DNA from: an uncultured bacterium
GTDB taxonomy: Bacteria; Patescibacteriota; Minisyncoccia; Moranbacterales; GWC2-37-73
Length of the DNA: 56,610 nt
NCBI GenBank assembly: GCA_903885965.1
Contig: CAISKQ010000015.1
Coordinates: 1-56,610 of the forward strand
Direction of reading: 5' to 3'
Position numbers and translations under genes: made by a program. Positions 8,035-15,388 of this stretch are shown here, piece by piece (the stretch's first letter is position 1; each line of letters begins with the position of its first letter). The notes under the pieces were generated by a model. That model was not told the DNA's origin, made no database searches, and saw nothing but the letters and a program-made list of their open reading frames with translations.

Positions 8035-9031
8035 TAATTTTGGTTGGCGAAGTGTTTTCCTGATTAATTTGCCGATTGGAATTTTGGGTTTGCTGCTGGC
8101 GATGATTTTTGTAAAAGAAGGCGGCAGGAGGTTTAAAGAGCATTCTTTTGATTGGTGGGGAGCGATTTCCCTTGGCGCAGCTCTGAGTTCTTTTGTGCTT
8201 GTGCTAGACAAAGGGTTGGAGTGGGGTTGGCTTTCTTCCAATAGCATGCTGGCTTATGCGGCAACGCTGATTTTTGGTTTGATATTTATTCGCATTGAAC
8301 AAGGTCATCATGACGCAATTGTTGATTTGAAATTTTTCAAAAATAAAATATTCGTTAATGTATTGGCAAATAATTTTCTGGTCTTTATGACCATGATGGG
8401 TAGCGTTTTTTTAATTCCGATTTTCGCTCAGACTTATCTTGGTTATAATGCAACACAAACCGGCTTCTTGTTTATTCCAATGGCCTTTATGATTGTGTTG
8501 GCGGCGCCAATTGGAGGAAGTCTTACGGGAAAAATTGAGCCGCGCTGGGTAATTCTAGCAAGCACGCTTGTAGCCGGCATTGGGCTATATATGTTTTCCG
8601 GACTTGATCCACGCTCAACAGCTCTGTCAATCATTATTCCGCTTGGGGTGATGGCTTTCGGAATGGGTTTTGGGATGGCGCAGAGAACAAATATTATTGC
8701 TTCAGCCGTGCCGCAAAATGAAATCGGAGCCGCTTCTTCAGTGCTCGCACTGGCACGTAATATTGCAGGTGCTTTTGGTATTGCAGTTTTCGGAACCATT
8801 TTACAGAACGTGACCAATAGCAAAGTTTTGGAAATTGGCCGCAATAGTTTGATCAATTCTCACAAATTGGTGGATTTTCAAATTGGAACATCCTTGGTTA
8901 TTCTGAAAGCGCAAGTCGCTGCCTATGATCAGGTATTTATAATTGCCGGCGCGATAGCTATTCTAGGAGCATTCGGATCCTATTGGATAAAAGTAGATAA
9001 AATTTCGACAGAGACGGTTCACGTGGAATAG
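7985..9031 (+). CDS. EmrB/QacA-type MFS pump, C-terminal part after frameshift
   Basis: The ORF opens at 7985, but real homology starts near 8022 (GGPLIDNFGWRSVFLINLPIG, the conserved end of motif C in DHA2 pumps). It continues through nine further transmembrane helices to residue 348, ending KVDKISTETVHVE. Together with 7543-8034 it forms one complete EmrB-like transporter broken by a single extra G. A sequencing or assembly indel in a homopolymer, a recent pseudogene, or programmed slippage are the options; the otherwise intact sequence argues against old decay. Confidence 0.85.
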   Translation: MRLPQFLDRFLGGPLIDNFGWRSVFLINLPIGILGLLLAMIFVKEGGRRFKEHSFDWWGAISLGAALSSFVLVLDKGLEWGWLSSNSMLAYAATLIFGLIFIRIEQGHHDAIVDLKFFKNKIFVNVLANNFLVFMTMMGSVFLIPIFAQTYLGYNATQTGFLFIPMAFMIVLAAPIGGSLTGKIEPRWVILASTLVAGIGLYMFSGLDPRSTALSIIIPLGVMAFGMGFGMAQRTNIIASAVPQNEIGAASSVLALARNIAGAFGIAVFGTILQNVTNSKVLEIGRNSLINSHKLVDFQIGTSLVILKAQVAAYDQVFIIAGAIAILGAFGSYWIKVDKISTETVHVE

Positions 9032-9076
9032 ACAAGAGAACAAAAAGATAATTTGTTGTTTGGCGTATATACATAT

Positions 9077-9679
9077 ATGAATACTTCAGATGAAAAATTG
9101 GTTCAAAATTTTCGCGGTGGCGACGAAATGGCGCTGGAAAAACTGATTGAGAGATATTTGAAACCTTTATATGGTTTTGTTTTTCAACTAGTGAGAGATG
9201 AGCAATCAGCGCAGGACATTGTGCAAGAAGTTTTTGTGAAGATGTGGAAGCATCTTTCTTCTTTTGATCAAAACAAAAAGTTTTCAACTTGGATTTATGC
9301 GATTGCAAAAAATACCGCTTGTGATTGGCTGAAAAAGAAAAAGGCTTTGCCGTTTTCTGTTTTTGAAATTGCCGATGGCAGCAATCTTTTGGAATTTATC
9401 GAAGATCAAAACCCTTTAAACTCAGTTGAGCTTTGGCAAAAAATGGACAACAGTCAAGATGCTCAGCAATTTTTGGACACACTTTCTCCTGAGCACAAAA
9501 CAATTTTGCTTTTGCATTTTCAGCAAGGGTTTTCCTTGGCCGAAATTGCCGAAATTCTCGGAGCTCCAAGCAACACTATCAAAAGCCAATTTCGCCGCAC
9601 CATTCTATTTTTGAAAAATTTGTCTTTTTCGAAAAGCTTGAATTCTAAAAATGCACCCAAACCTTCTTCTGTCTCGTAG
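9077..9679 (+). CDS. ECF-type sigma-70 family RNA polymerase sigma factor
   Basis: 200 residues from ATG 9077; the track start at TTG 9053 adds residues that do not match the family. Region 2 is clear (LIERYLKPLYGFVFQLVRDEQSAQDIVQEVFVKMWK, with FSTWIYAIAKNTACDWL for region 2.3/2.4), as is region 4 (LSPEHKTILLLHFQQGFSLAEIAEILGAPSNTIKSQFRR). There is no region 3 or 1.1, as expected for ECF factors. The next gene, 9 bp on, encodes a small membrane protein with a cytoplasmic N-terminus, the usual place of an anti-sigma factor. Confidence 0.9.
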   Translation: MNTSDEKLVQNFRGGDEMALEKLIERYLKPLYGFVFQLVRDEQSAQDIVQEVFVKMWKHLSSFDQNKKFSTWIYAIAKNTACDWLKKKKALPFSVFEIADGSNLLEFIEDQNPLNSVELWQKMDNSQDAQQFLDTLSPEHKTILLLHFQQGFSLAEIAEILGAPSNTIKSQFRRTILFLKNLSFSKSLNSKNAPKPSSVS

Positions 9680-9688
9680 TACAAGTAT

Positions 9689-10099
9689 ATGGACAGAAAT
9701 TTAAATGAAATCATGAATAAACTTTCTGAAATTGAGCCGCCAAAATGTTTTAAAGAGGCGGTTTTTCAGCGAATTGAAAGGGAACAAATCAAAGTCGTTT
9801 TGCGTAAAAAAAGATTTTTTCAAATTGGTTTTGCGCTTTGCGGGATTTCCAGTTTAGCAACGGCGGCGATTTTTGGTAGGGAAATTTTGTCTTCAGAATT
9901 TATTAGTCTGGCGATGCTGACTTTTTCTGACCTAAAAACAGTTATAGCGATGTGGCAAGATTATAGTCTTTCACTGCTGGAGACGTTACCAACTTTTTCT
10001 GTCACCGCAACCCTGTTGCCAATTTTTGCTTTCTTGATGCTCCTGCGACAATATGCGAAATTTCAGGAAGGTAATTATGATTATGCATTAAAGGTTTAA
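9689..10099 (+). CDS. Putative membrane anti-sigma factor
   Basis: 136 residues. The N-terminal 45 are charged and presumably cytoplasmic (LNEIMNKLSEIEPPKCFKEAVFQRIEREQ), followed by a transmembrane helix (residues 48-68) and a second one near residues 108-127. The gene starts 9 bp after the ECF sigma stop. Size, topology and position suggest an anti-sigma factor. There is no recognisable zinc-binding HxxxCxxC motif, so the assignment rests on context. The segment between the helices would face outwards and could sense envelope state. Confidence 0.55.
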   Translation: MDRNLNEIMNKLSEIEPPKCFKEAVFQRIEREQIKVVLRKKRFFQIGFALCGISSLATAAIFGREILSSEFISLAMLTFSDLKTVIAMWQDYSLSLLETLPTFSVTATLLPIFAFLMLLRQYAKFQEGNYDYALKV

Positions 10100-10120
10100 T
10101 TTTTTTAAAGTAAAAATCAG

Positions 10121-10636
10121 ATGACAGATCTTCAAAAAATAACGCAGTCGAAATATTTCAAAACAATCGTAACTACTTTGGCAATTTTAATCGCCGGAGC
10201 GTTTATTTTTGCGATGGGCGTGCACGTGGGGGAGCGTCGCGCTAGATATTCTTATGCTTGGGGTGCCAACTACGAAAGAAATTTTGTGGGTGGTCCTGGC
10301 AGAATAATGAATGCCAGTCATGGGCAGTTCGAATTTCAACGCGGAACACCTAATGGACCAGTCGGCATGGCGCAAGGTTTTGAAGGGCGAGATTTTCGCA
10401 ATGGCCATGGAGTAGCTGGCACAATAGTTTCAATCACTGGTAATAATATTATTATTAAGGATCGTAGTGGAAAAGAAAATACAGTCACAGTTAGCGATAA
10501 GACTATCATTAAAAATGCTCAAGCTGACATTAAAATTACGGACTTGAAAAATGATGAGAGTCTTGTCGTAATTGGTAATCCGAGTGATAATGGAGTAGTC
10601 AATGCGGATCTTATTCGAGTTTTCAACGTAAAATAG
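10121..10636 (+). CDS. Membrane-anchored DUF5666-like protein
   Basis: 171 residues. One N-terminal transmembrane helix (residues 16-35), then a Gly/Asn/Phe-rich linker of about 70 residues and a C-terminal beta domain: GTIVSITGNNIIIKDRSGKENTVTV, KTIIKNAQADIKITDLKNDE, then VVIGNPSDNGVVNADLIRV. This small OB-like module (DUF5666 type) recurs in Patescibacteria; its function is unknown. Here it ends the sigma/anti-sigma unit and may belong to its regulon. A related protein is encoded at 14191-14643. Confidence 0.65.
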   Translation: MTDLQKITQSKYFKTIVTTLAILIAGAFIFAMGVHVGERRARYSYAWGANYERNFVGGPGRIMNASHGQFEFQRGTPNGPVGMAQGFEGRDFRNGHGVAGTIVSITGNNIIIKDRSGKENTVTVSDKTIIKNAQADIKITDLKNDESLVVIGNPSDNGVVNADLIRVFNVK

Positions 10637-10672
10637 TCTAAGATATAAATAACATAACAAGCTGATATCCTA

Positions 10673-10763
10673 CAAATCTACAAATCTTTTACAAATCTAC
10701 AAATTTTTTGTTTTATGCCTTTTCTGATATTTGTAAATTTGTAGCTAATTTGTAGATTTGTGG
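10673..10763. repeat. Inverted CTACAAATCTACAAAT / ATTTGTAGATTTGTGG region
   Basis: Several copies of CTACAAAT are followed by ATTTGTAG copies, so the segment can fold back on itself around a TTTTTTGTTTTATGCC loop. The same words recur at about 12080-12137 (TTTGTAGATTTG). Intergenic, upstream of the MacA-like gene; possibly a dispersed simple repeat. Confidence 0.5.
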
Positions 10764-10778
10764 GTAAATTCTAATGTC

Positions 10779-11963
10779 ATGAAAAACTATTGGAAAAAAC
10801 ACAAAACCATAATTGTAATTGCAGCGGTTATTTTTATCGGAGGCGGTTATTATTGGTATCAAAAATCTCATCAGACTACTGCAGTAATCCAATATAAAAC
10901 TACTGCAGCCGAAAAAGGAAGTATTGCAACTTCAGTTTCCGGAAGTGGAAATGTTGTTGTTGACCAACTTGCAACTGTCGATCCAACGATTACCGGAACA
11001 GTTTCAAATTTGGCCGTTAAGATTGGAGACAGTGTAAAAAAGGGAACTATCCTGTTTACGATTGTCAATGATGCACTTTCAGTTAGCAATGATCAATCAA
11101 CTGCTTCGCTTCAGCAATCAAGAAATTCTGTCGATTCTGCCGAGTTAAATATCAAGCAAGCCAAGGCCGATTATAAGGCAGCTAAAAGTAGCAGTAGCAA
11201 TGCGACATCAGATCAAAAGAAAATTTTAAATGATAAAATCAATATAGCCAAAAATGGTCTAATCGCTGCTCAAAAAAGTTATACTGCAACACTGGCTGGC
11301 TATAATAACACCTTATCTAATGGTGCAAAAAGAGCTGTGACATCTCCTATTAATGGAACAGTGAGTGCGATTAATGTTAAAAATGGAGATGATTTAAGCA
11401 GATTGAGTTCAAGCAGTTCAAGCAGTGCTCCAATAATTATCGGAGATTTGACAACGCTTAAAGCTCAAGTTCAAGTTAACGAAGTTGACGTTCCAAATGT
11501 TTCAATTGGACAAAAAGTTATGATGACTTTCGGTGCTGTTGACGGGCTGACAATTTCTGGAAAGGTTGAAAAGATGGATGCACTTGGCACAATCACCCAA
11601 GGTGTCGTTAACTATACCGTAACAATAGGCTTTGACACTATCGATTCACGCATAAAGCCCGGAATGAGTGTTTCATCTAAGATTATTACACAAGTTAAAC
11701 AAGACGTAATCACGGTTTCAAATAGTGCGCTTAAAGTGCAGGGAAATAAGACTTATGTCGAAGTTTTAGCTAAGGGAGCGCAAACTCCGCAGCAACGCAC
11801 AATTGAAATTGGCGTGGCAAATAATACGGAAACTGAAATTGTCAGCGGTGTTAATGTTGGGGACAATGTTGTTACTCAAACAATTGATCCAAATGCAAAA
11901 GCAACCACAACTTCAACAAATAGAAGTGGCGGGATGGGAATTTTGGGCGGCGGCAGGGGATAG
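10779..11963 (+). CDS. MacA-like periplasmic adaptor (HlyD/RND family)
   Basis: 394 residues from ATG 10779; the ORF track begins 21 bp earlier at a TTG with no homology. The chain has a transmembrane anchor (residues 8-27), a lipoyl half (VSNLAVKIGDSVKKGTILF), a helical hairpin of about 80 residues, the second lipoyl half (KRAVTSPINGTVSAINVKNGD), a barrel and a C-terminal membrane-proximal domain. A Ser-rich stretch follows the lipoyl domain (SRLSSSSSSSAP). It is the adaptor for the MacB-type ABC pair that follows. The C-terminus is Gly-rich (GGMGILGGGRG). Confidence 0.85.
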   Translation: MKNYWKKHKTIIVIAAVIFIGGGYYWYQKSHQTTAVIQYKTTAAEKGSIATSVSGSGNVVVDQLATVDPTITGTVSNLAVKIGDSVKKGTILFTIVNDALSVSNDQSTASLQQSRNSVDSAELNIKQAKADYKAAKSSSSNATSDQKKILNDKINIAKNGLIAAQKSYTATLAGYNNTLSNGAKRAVTSPINGTVSAINVKNGDDLSRLSSSSSSSAPIIIGDLTTLKAQVQVNEVDVPNVSIGQKVMMTFGAVDGLTISGKVEKMDALGTITQGVVNYTVTIGFDTIDSRIKPGMSVSSKIITQVKQDVITVSNSALKVQGNKTYVEVLAKGAQTPQQRTIEIGVANNTETEIVSGVNVGDNVVTQTIDPNAKATTTSTNRSGGMGILGGGRG

Positions 11964-12093
11964 TTTTGCAATCGTGAAATTTCGCTCGCATATGTTTTTC
12001 TTTTTATCCCAGTGAAAAAAGAAAAAATATGCTCACTCAATTTTAAATAATTTTAGTAAAAGTTATCTCGCCAGGAATTTATTTGTAGATTTG

Positions 12094-12114
12094 CCTGCCT
12101 GTCCGGTAGGCAGG
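12094..12114. repeat. CCTGCCT-loop-AGGCAGG hairpin
   Basis: CCTGCCT (12094-12100) and AGGCAGG (12108-12114) flank GTCCGGT. A related GC-rich hairpin in otherwise AT-rich DNA lies at 40343-40358. Looks like a short dispersed palindrome. Confidence 0.6.
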
Positions 12115-12142
12115 TAATTAATTCGTAGATTTGTAGGGGCTT

Positions 12143-12829
12143 ATGATTGAATGCAGAGATTTGAAAAAAATATACGTCAACGGAGATGTGGAAACTGCTG
12201 CCCTAAAAGGTGTAACTTTCAGCATAGCTAAGGGTGAGTTCGTCGCTATTATTGGTCCTTCTGGATCTGGGAAATCAACCTTAATGCATATTCTCGGAGC
12301 ACTCGATAACCCGACAAGCGGGACATATTTTCTGGATGGAAAAGAAGTTTCCAAATTCAGTGATGATGAGCTCTCCGAACTTAGACGAGAAAAAATCGGT
12401 TTTGTTTTTCAAGCATTTAATCTTTTGCCGCGTACAACAGTTTTACGAAATGTGATGTTGCCACTGCTTTATTCAAACACCACCGAAAAAGAAAGAGAAG
12501 AAAGAGCCCGTCAGTGTTTAAAATATGCCGGCATGGAAGAGAGTAAGTTCTATAATCTTTCTAATCAGCTTTCTGGTGGACAAATGCAACGAGTTGCAAT
12601 TGCCAGATCGCTCATCAATAATCCATCAATTATTTTTGCCGATGAGCCAACTGGAAATCTTGATACTAAGACAAGCCATGTTGTAATGGAAGCATTTCAG
12701 GAATTACATCAGAAAGGACATACGATTATCTTGATTACGCATGAGCCGGAAATTGCAAATTTCGCAGAGCGGATCATTTCCGTGAGAGATGGCGTTATTG
12801 AAAGTGATGTTAAAAACAATAGTCAATAA
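12143..12829 (+). CDS. MacB/LolD-type ABC transporter ATP-binding protein
   Basis: 228 residues: Walker [11 protein letters not shown]-loop [18 protein letters not shown], signature [15 protein letters not shown], Walker [14 protein letters not shown]-loop LITHEPEIA. The [17 protein letters not shown] stretch is typical of the LolD/MacB branch (mechanotransmission systems that move lipoproteins, peptides or toxins). It partners with the permease at 12902 and the adaptor at 10779. Confidence 0.92.
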   Translation: MIECRDLKKIYVNGDVETAALKGVTFSIAKGEFVAIIGPSGSGKSTLMHILGALDNPTSGTYFLDGKEVSKFSDDELSELRREKIGFVFQAFNLLPRTTVLRNVMLPLLYSNTTEKEREERARQCLKYAGMEESKFYNLSNQLSGGQMQRVAIARSLINNPSIIFADEPTGNLDTKTSHVVMEAFQELHQKGHTIILITHEPEIANFAERIISVRDGVIESDVKNNSQ

Positions 12830-12901
12830 TCAATATTTAACAATCAATTAGCATAAATTCTATTGTATTTATTTGTGTATTGATTATTAAAAACAAAATT
12901 T

Positions 12902-14119
12902 ATGGTTGCAATAGACATTTTAAAAGAAACCTTTTGGTCATTGTCTTCTAATAAAGTTAGATCAGGCTTAACTATGCTCGGTATTGTGATTGGCATTGCT
13001 TCGGTAATAACCATGGTTTCAATTGGACAAGGCGCGCAAGCTTCAATCGCAACCAGTATTCAATCAATTGGATCAAATTTGATTATCGTGAGGCCTGGTG
13101 CTCAGCGAAGTGGCGGTGTCAGTGGCGGAGCAGGCAGTAGTGCAAGTCTGACAATGGACGATGCTAGCGCTATCAAGAGTGAGATTCAAAATGTCCAGGC
13201 AGTTGCGCCAGAAGATTCAAAGAGGGCGCAAGTCACAGCAAAGGGCACAAATACAAATACTCAAATAGTAGGAACTGTTGCAGATTATGCCACTGTCAGA
13301 AGCATCACAATGGAGGCTGGCACCTTTATTACGGATCAGGCTGTGAAAAGTTCCACTAAGGTTGCCGTGCTTGGCTCAACTGCTCGTGATGATCTTTTTG
13401 GGGCTGGCTCTGATCCAATTGGGCAAACCATTCGAATTAAAAATGTGGACTTTGATGTTATTGGCGTGACTGTTGCTAAAGGTGGCAGTGGCTTCACGAA
13501 TCCTGATGATAGCATCTATGTTCCTATTTCAAGCGCACAGCACTTTATAACTGGAGATACTTTTATTTCGACCATGAGTGTGCAAGCTTCGGATCAGAGC
13601 TCAATGGTTGCTGTTCAAAATCAAATTTCTGATTTACTGCTCAAGCGTCATAATATAACAGACCCCTTGCAGGCAGATTTTAGCTTGATGAATCAGGCAG
13701 ATATTATTGCAACAGCTTCAAGTATTACCGGTACTTTCACAATTTTGTTAGCATCTATTGCGGGGATTTCACTTTTAGTTGGTGGAATTGGCATTATGAA
13801 CATGATGCTCACAACAGTAACAGAAAGAACTCGCGAAATTGGACTTCGCAAAGCAGTGGGAATCAAAAAGACATATATAAATTTGCAATTTTTATCAGAA
13901 GCGGTAGCCCTAACATTTTTGGGTGGGTTTATCGGGGTTGCGCTTGGGTGGGGGGCATCGATGGCGGTAACTAAATTTGCTTCAATAACAACGCAAATTT
14001 CATCATCATCAATTTTACTTGCCTTTGGTGTTTCTGCTGGAGTCGGAATTCTGTTTGGATTTTATCCAGCCAGACGTGCAGCAAATCTAAGTCCAATGGA
14101 GGCGCTTAGATACGAATAA
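12902..14119 (+). CDS. MacB-type ABC transporter permease (FtsX-like)
   Basis: 405 residues. The N-terminal helix is followed by GIVIGIASVITMVSIGQGAQ, typical of MacB. A large extracytoplasmic MacB core domain covers residues about 50-280, then come three C-terminal helices in the FtsX domain (LLVGGIGIMNMMLTTVTERTREIGLRKAVGI), ending ARRAANLSPMEALRYE, the classic MacB end. ATPase and permease are separate chains, unlike fused E. coli MacB. Confidence 0.92.
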   Translation: MVAIDILKETFWSLSSNKVRSGLTMLGIVIGIASVITMVSIGQGAQASIATSIQSIGSNLIIVRPGAQRSGGVSGGAGSSASLTMDDASAIKSEIQNVQAVAPEDSKRAQVTAKGTNTNTQIVGTVADYATVRSITMEAGTFITDQAVKSSTKVAVLGSTARDDLFGAGSDPIGQTIRIKNVDFDVIGVTVAKGGSGFTNPDDSIYVPISSAQHFITGDTFISTMSVQASDQSSMVAVQNQISDLLLKRHNITDPLQADFSLMNQADIIATASSITGTFTILLASIAGISLLVGGIGIMNMMLTTVTERTREIGLRKAVGIKKTYINLQFLSEAVALTFLGGFIGVALGWGASMAVTKFASITTQISSSSILLAFGVSAGVGILFGFYPARRAANLSPMEALRYE

Positions 14120-14190
14120 CTCTTTGCTGGTAGTTAGTTTCTTAGAAGTTACGTTTAAAATATAGTTAATAATTTTTTTAAAATAAAAAT

Positions 14191-14643
14191 ATGCAAAAGA
14201 AAAACATAGTAGCTGGGATTATTGTAGGTCTGGCTTTACTGGGCGGTTCATTTTACGTTGGTATGCAATATGGGGCAAAAAATGCAGTCAAGGCTCAGTC
14301 GGCGCAAGGTGCTAGGAGTTTCGGTGGGGGAGCAACTGGTGGACGTGGAGGCGCTAGTCAGGGAGGAATGCAAAGCAGTGGTCAGAGAGGAGGAGCCGGT
14401 GGTGGTTTTGCTTCTGGCCAAATCGTAGCTAAAGATGACACTAGTGTTACAATTAAAAGCAATGATGGTAGTTCAAAGATAGTTTTCTTTTCTGGTTCCA
14501 CCGGAGTCGATAAGTCAGTAGCTGGGGCAAGTTCAGATCTCAGTGTTGGTCAGCAAGTTATGGCTAATGGAAAAGCAAATCCTGACGGAAGTATTACCGC
14601 TCAAAGTATTCAAATCAGACCAGCTCAACCTGCGCAGCAATAG
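14191..14643 (+). CDS. Gly-rich secreted DUF5666-like protein
   Basis: 150 residues. A transmembrane or signal segment (residues 5-24) is followed by about 45 residues rich in Gly, Gln and Ser and a beta domain (GQIVAKDDTSVTIKSNDGSSKIVFF; LSVGQQVMANGKANPDGSITAQSIQI). It has the same layout as the protein at 10121-10636, so the two are distant paralogues each placed at the end of a membrane-system operon. Probably associated with the MacAB-like exporter, either as substrate or accessory; that is inference. Confidence 0.65.
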   Translation: MQKKNIVAGIIVGLALLGGSFYVGMQYGAKNAVKAQSAQGARSFGGGATGGRGGASQGGMQSSGQRGGAGGGFASGQIVAKDDTSVTIKSNDGSSKIVFFSGSTGVDKSVAGASSDLSVGQQVMANGKANPDGSITAQSIQIRPAQPAQQ

Positions 14644-14657
14644 GCAAGTCATTTTTA

Positions 14658-14692
14658 AACCACTAAGGATGCTGCTTTCTTGGTGGTTTTTT
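14658..14692 (+). terminator. Intrinsic terminator after the MacAB-like operon
   Basis: AACCACTAAG (14658-14667) pairs with CTTGGTGGTT (14679-14688), followed by T residues. Confidence 0.9.
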
Positions 14693-14740
14693 GATAAGAG
14701 TATCATTTAGGATAGATATCAAAATTGGGCGGGAGCCTTG

Positions 14741-14769
14741 TTGTGTTAGTTAAGATTTAGCAATATAAT
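14741..14769 (+). promoter_or_regulatory. Sigma-70 promoter giving a probably leaderless dedA transcript
   Basis: TTGTGT (14741-14746), a 17-bp spacer and TATAAT (14764-14769). The expected start, about 7 nt past the -10 box, falls on the ATG at 14776, so the mRNA would begin at or next to the start codon. Confidence 0.7.
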
Positions 14770-14775
14770 AGTTAA

Positions 14776-15384
14776 ATGGGTATAGACCTTACTAATTTTC
14801 AACAAGTACTTGAATGGGTGATTGCGCATGGCTACCCATTGATGTTTTTAGTGATGTGCGTTGAGGGTCCAACGGTGACTGCAGCCGCAACGTTTGGGGC
14901 GGTTTTGGGCTATTTTAATCCTTTTATAGTCTTTGGCCTTTCAGTTTTGGGTGATGTACTTCCAGACGTTGGTTATTATATTGCTGGACGCTGGGGAGGG
15001 CTTCCCCTCGTGAAAAAAATTGGAAAAAAATTTGGAATTAGCAAGCAACGAATTGAAGCCATGGAAAAGCATATTAAATTGCATGGCGGAAAGACTGTAG
15101 CTGTTTTGAAATACACGCCGATTTTGGCAACTCCAGGTCTGATGCTGGTAGGTGCGATGCGGATGAATTGGTGGAAATATCTTTGGTTTGTTTTTATCGT
15201 AACTGTACAAAAAACTCTGACCTTTATGGCGATGGGTTATTTTTTCGGGAGCACATATAACATCGGAAAATATATCAAATACGGAGCAGTATTACCTTTT
15301 GTGGTTATAGTTTTGTATGTTGTTTTTGCTTGGATTTATAAGCGTTATTCACAGCGAATTACAAATAAGATCGAGAAACTGTAA
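14776..15384 (+). CDS. DedA family (SNARE-associated/VTT domain) membrane protein
   Basis: 202 residues, with four to five hydrophobic segments and the DedA signatures EGPTVTAAATFGAVLG near the N-terminus and GDVLPDVGYYIAGRWGG. Further on, KYTPILATPGLMLVGAMRMNWWKY replaces the usual R-x-(x)-P-G-x-(R/S) motif. DedA proteins are thought to scramble or transport lipids such as undecaprenyl phosphate. The gene starts a tight cluster with a glycosyltransferase (4 bp gap) and rarA. Confidence 0.88.
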   Translation: MGIDLTNFQQVLEWVIAHGYPLMFLVMCVEGPTVTAAATFGAVLGYFNPFIVFGLSVLGDVLPDVGYYIAGRWGGLPLVKKIGKKFGISKQRIEAMEKHIKLHGGKTVAVLKYTPILATPGLMLVGAMRMNWWKYLWFVFIVTVQKTLTFMAMGYFFGSTYNIGKYIKYGAVLPFVVIVLYVVFAWIYKRYSQRITNKIEKL

Positions 15385-15388
15385 GCCT

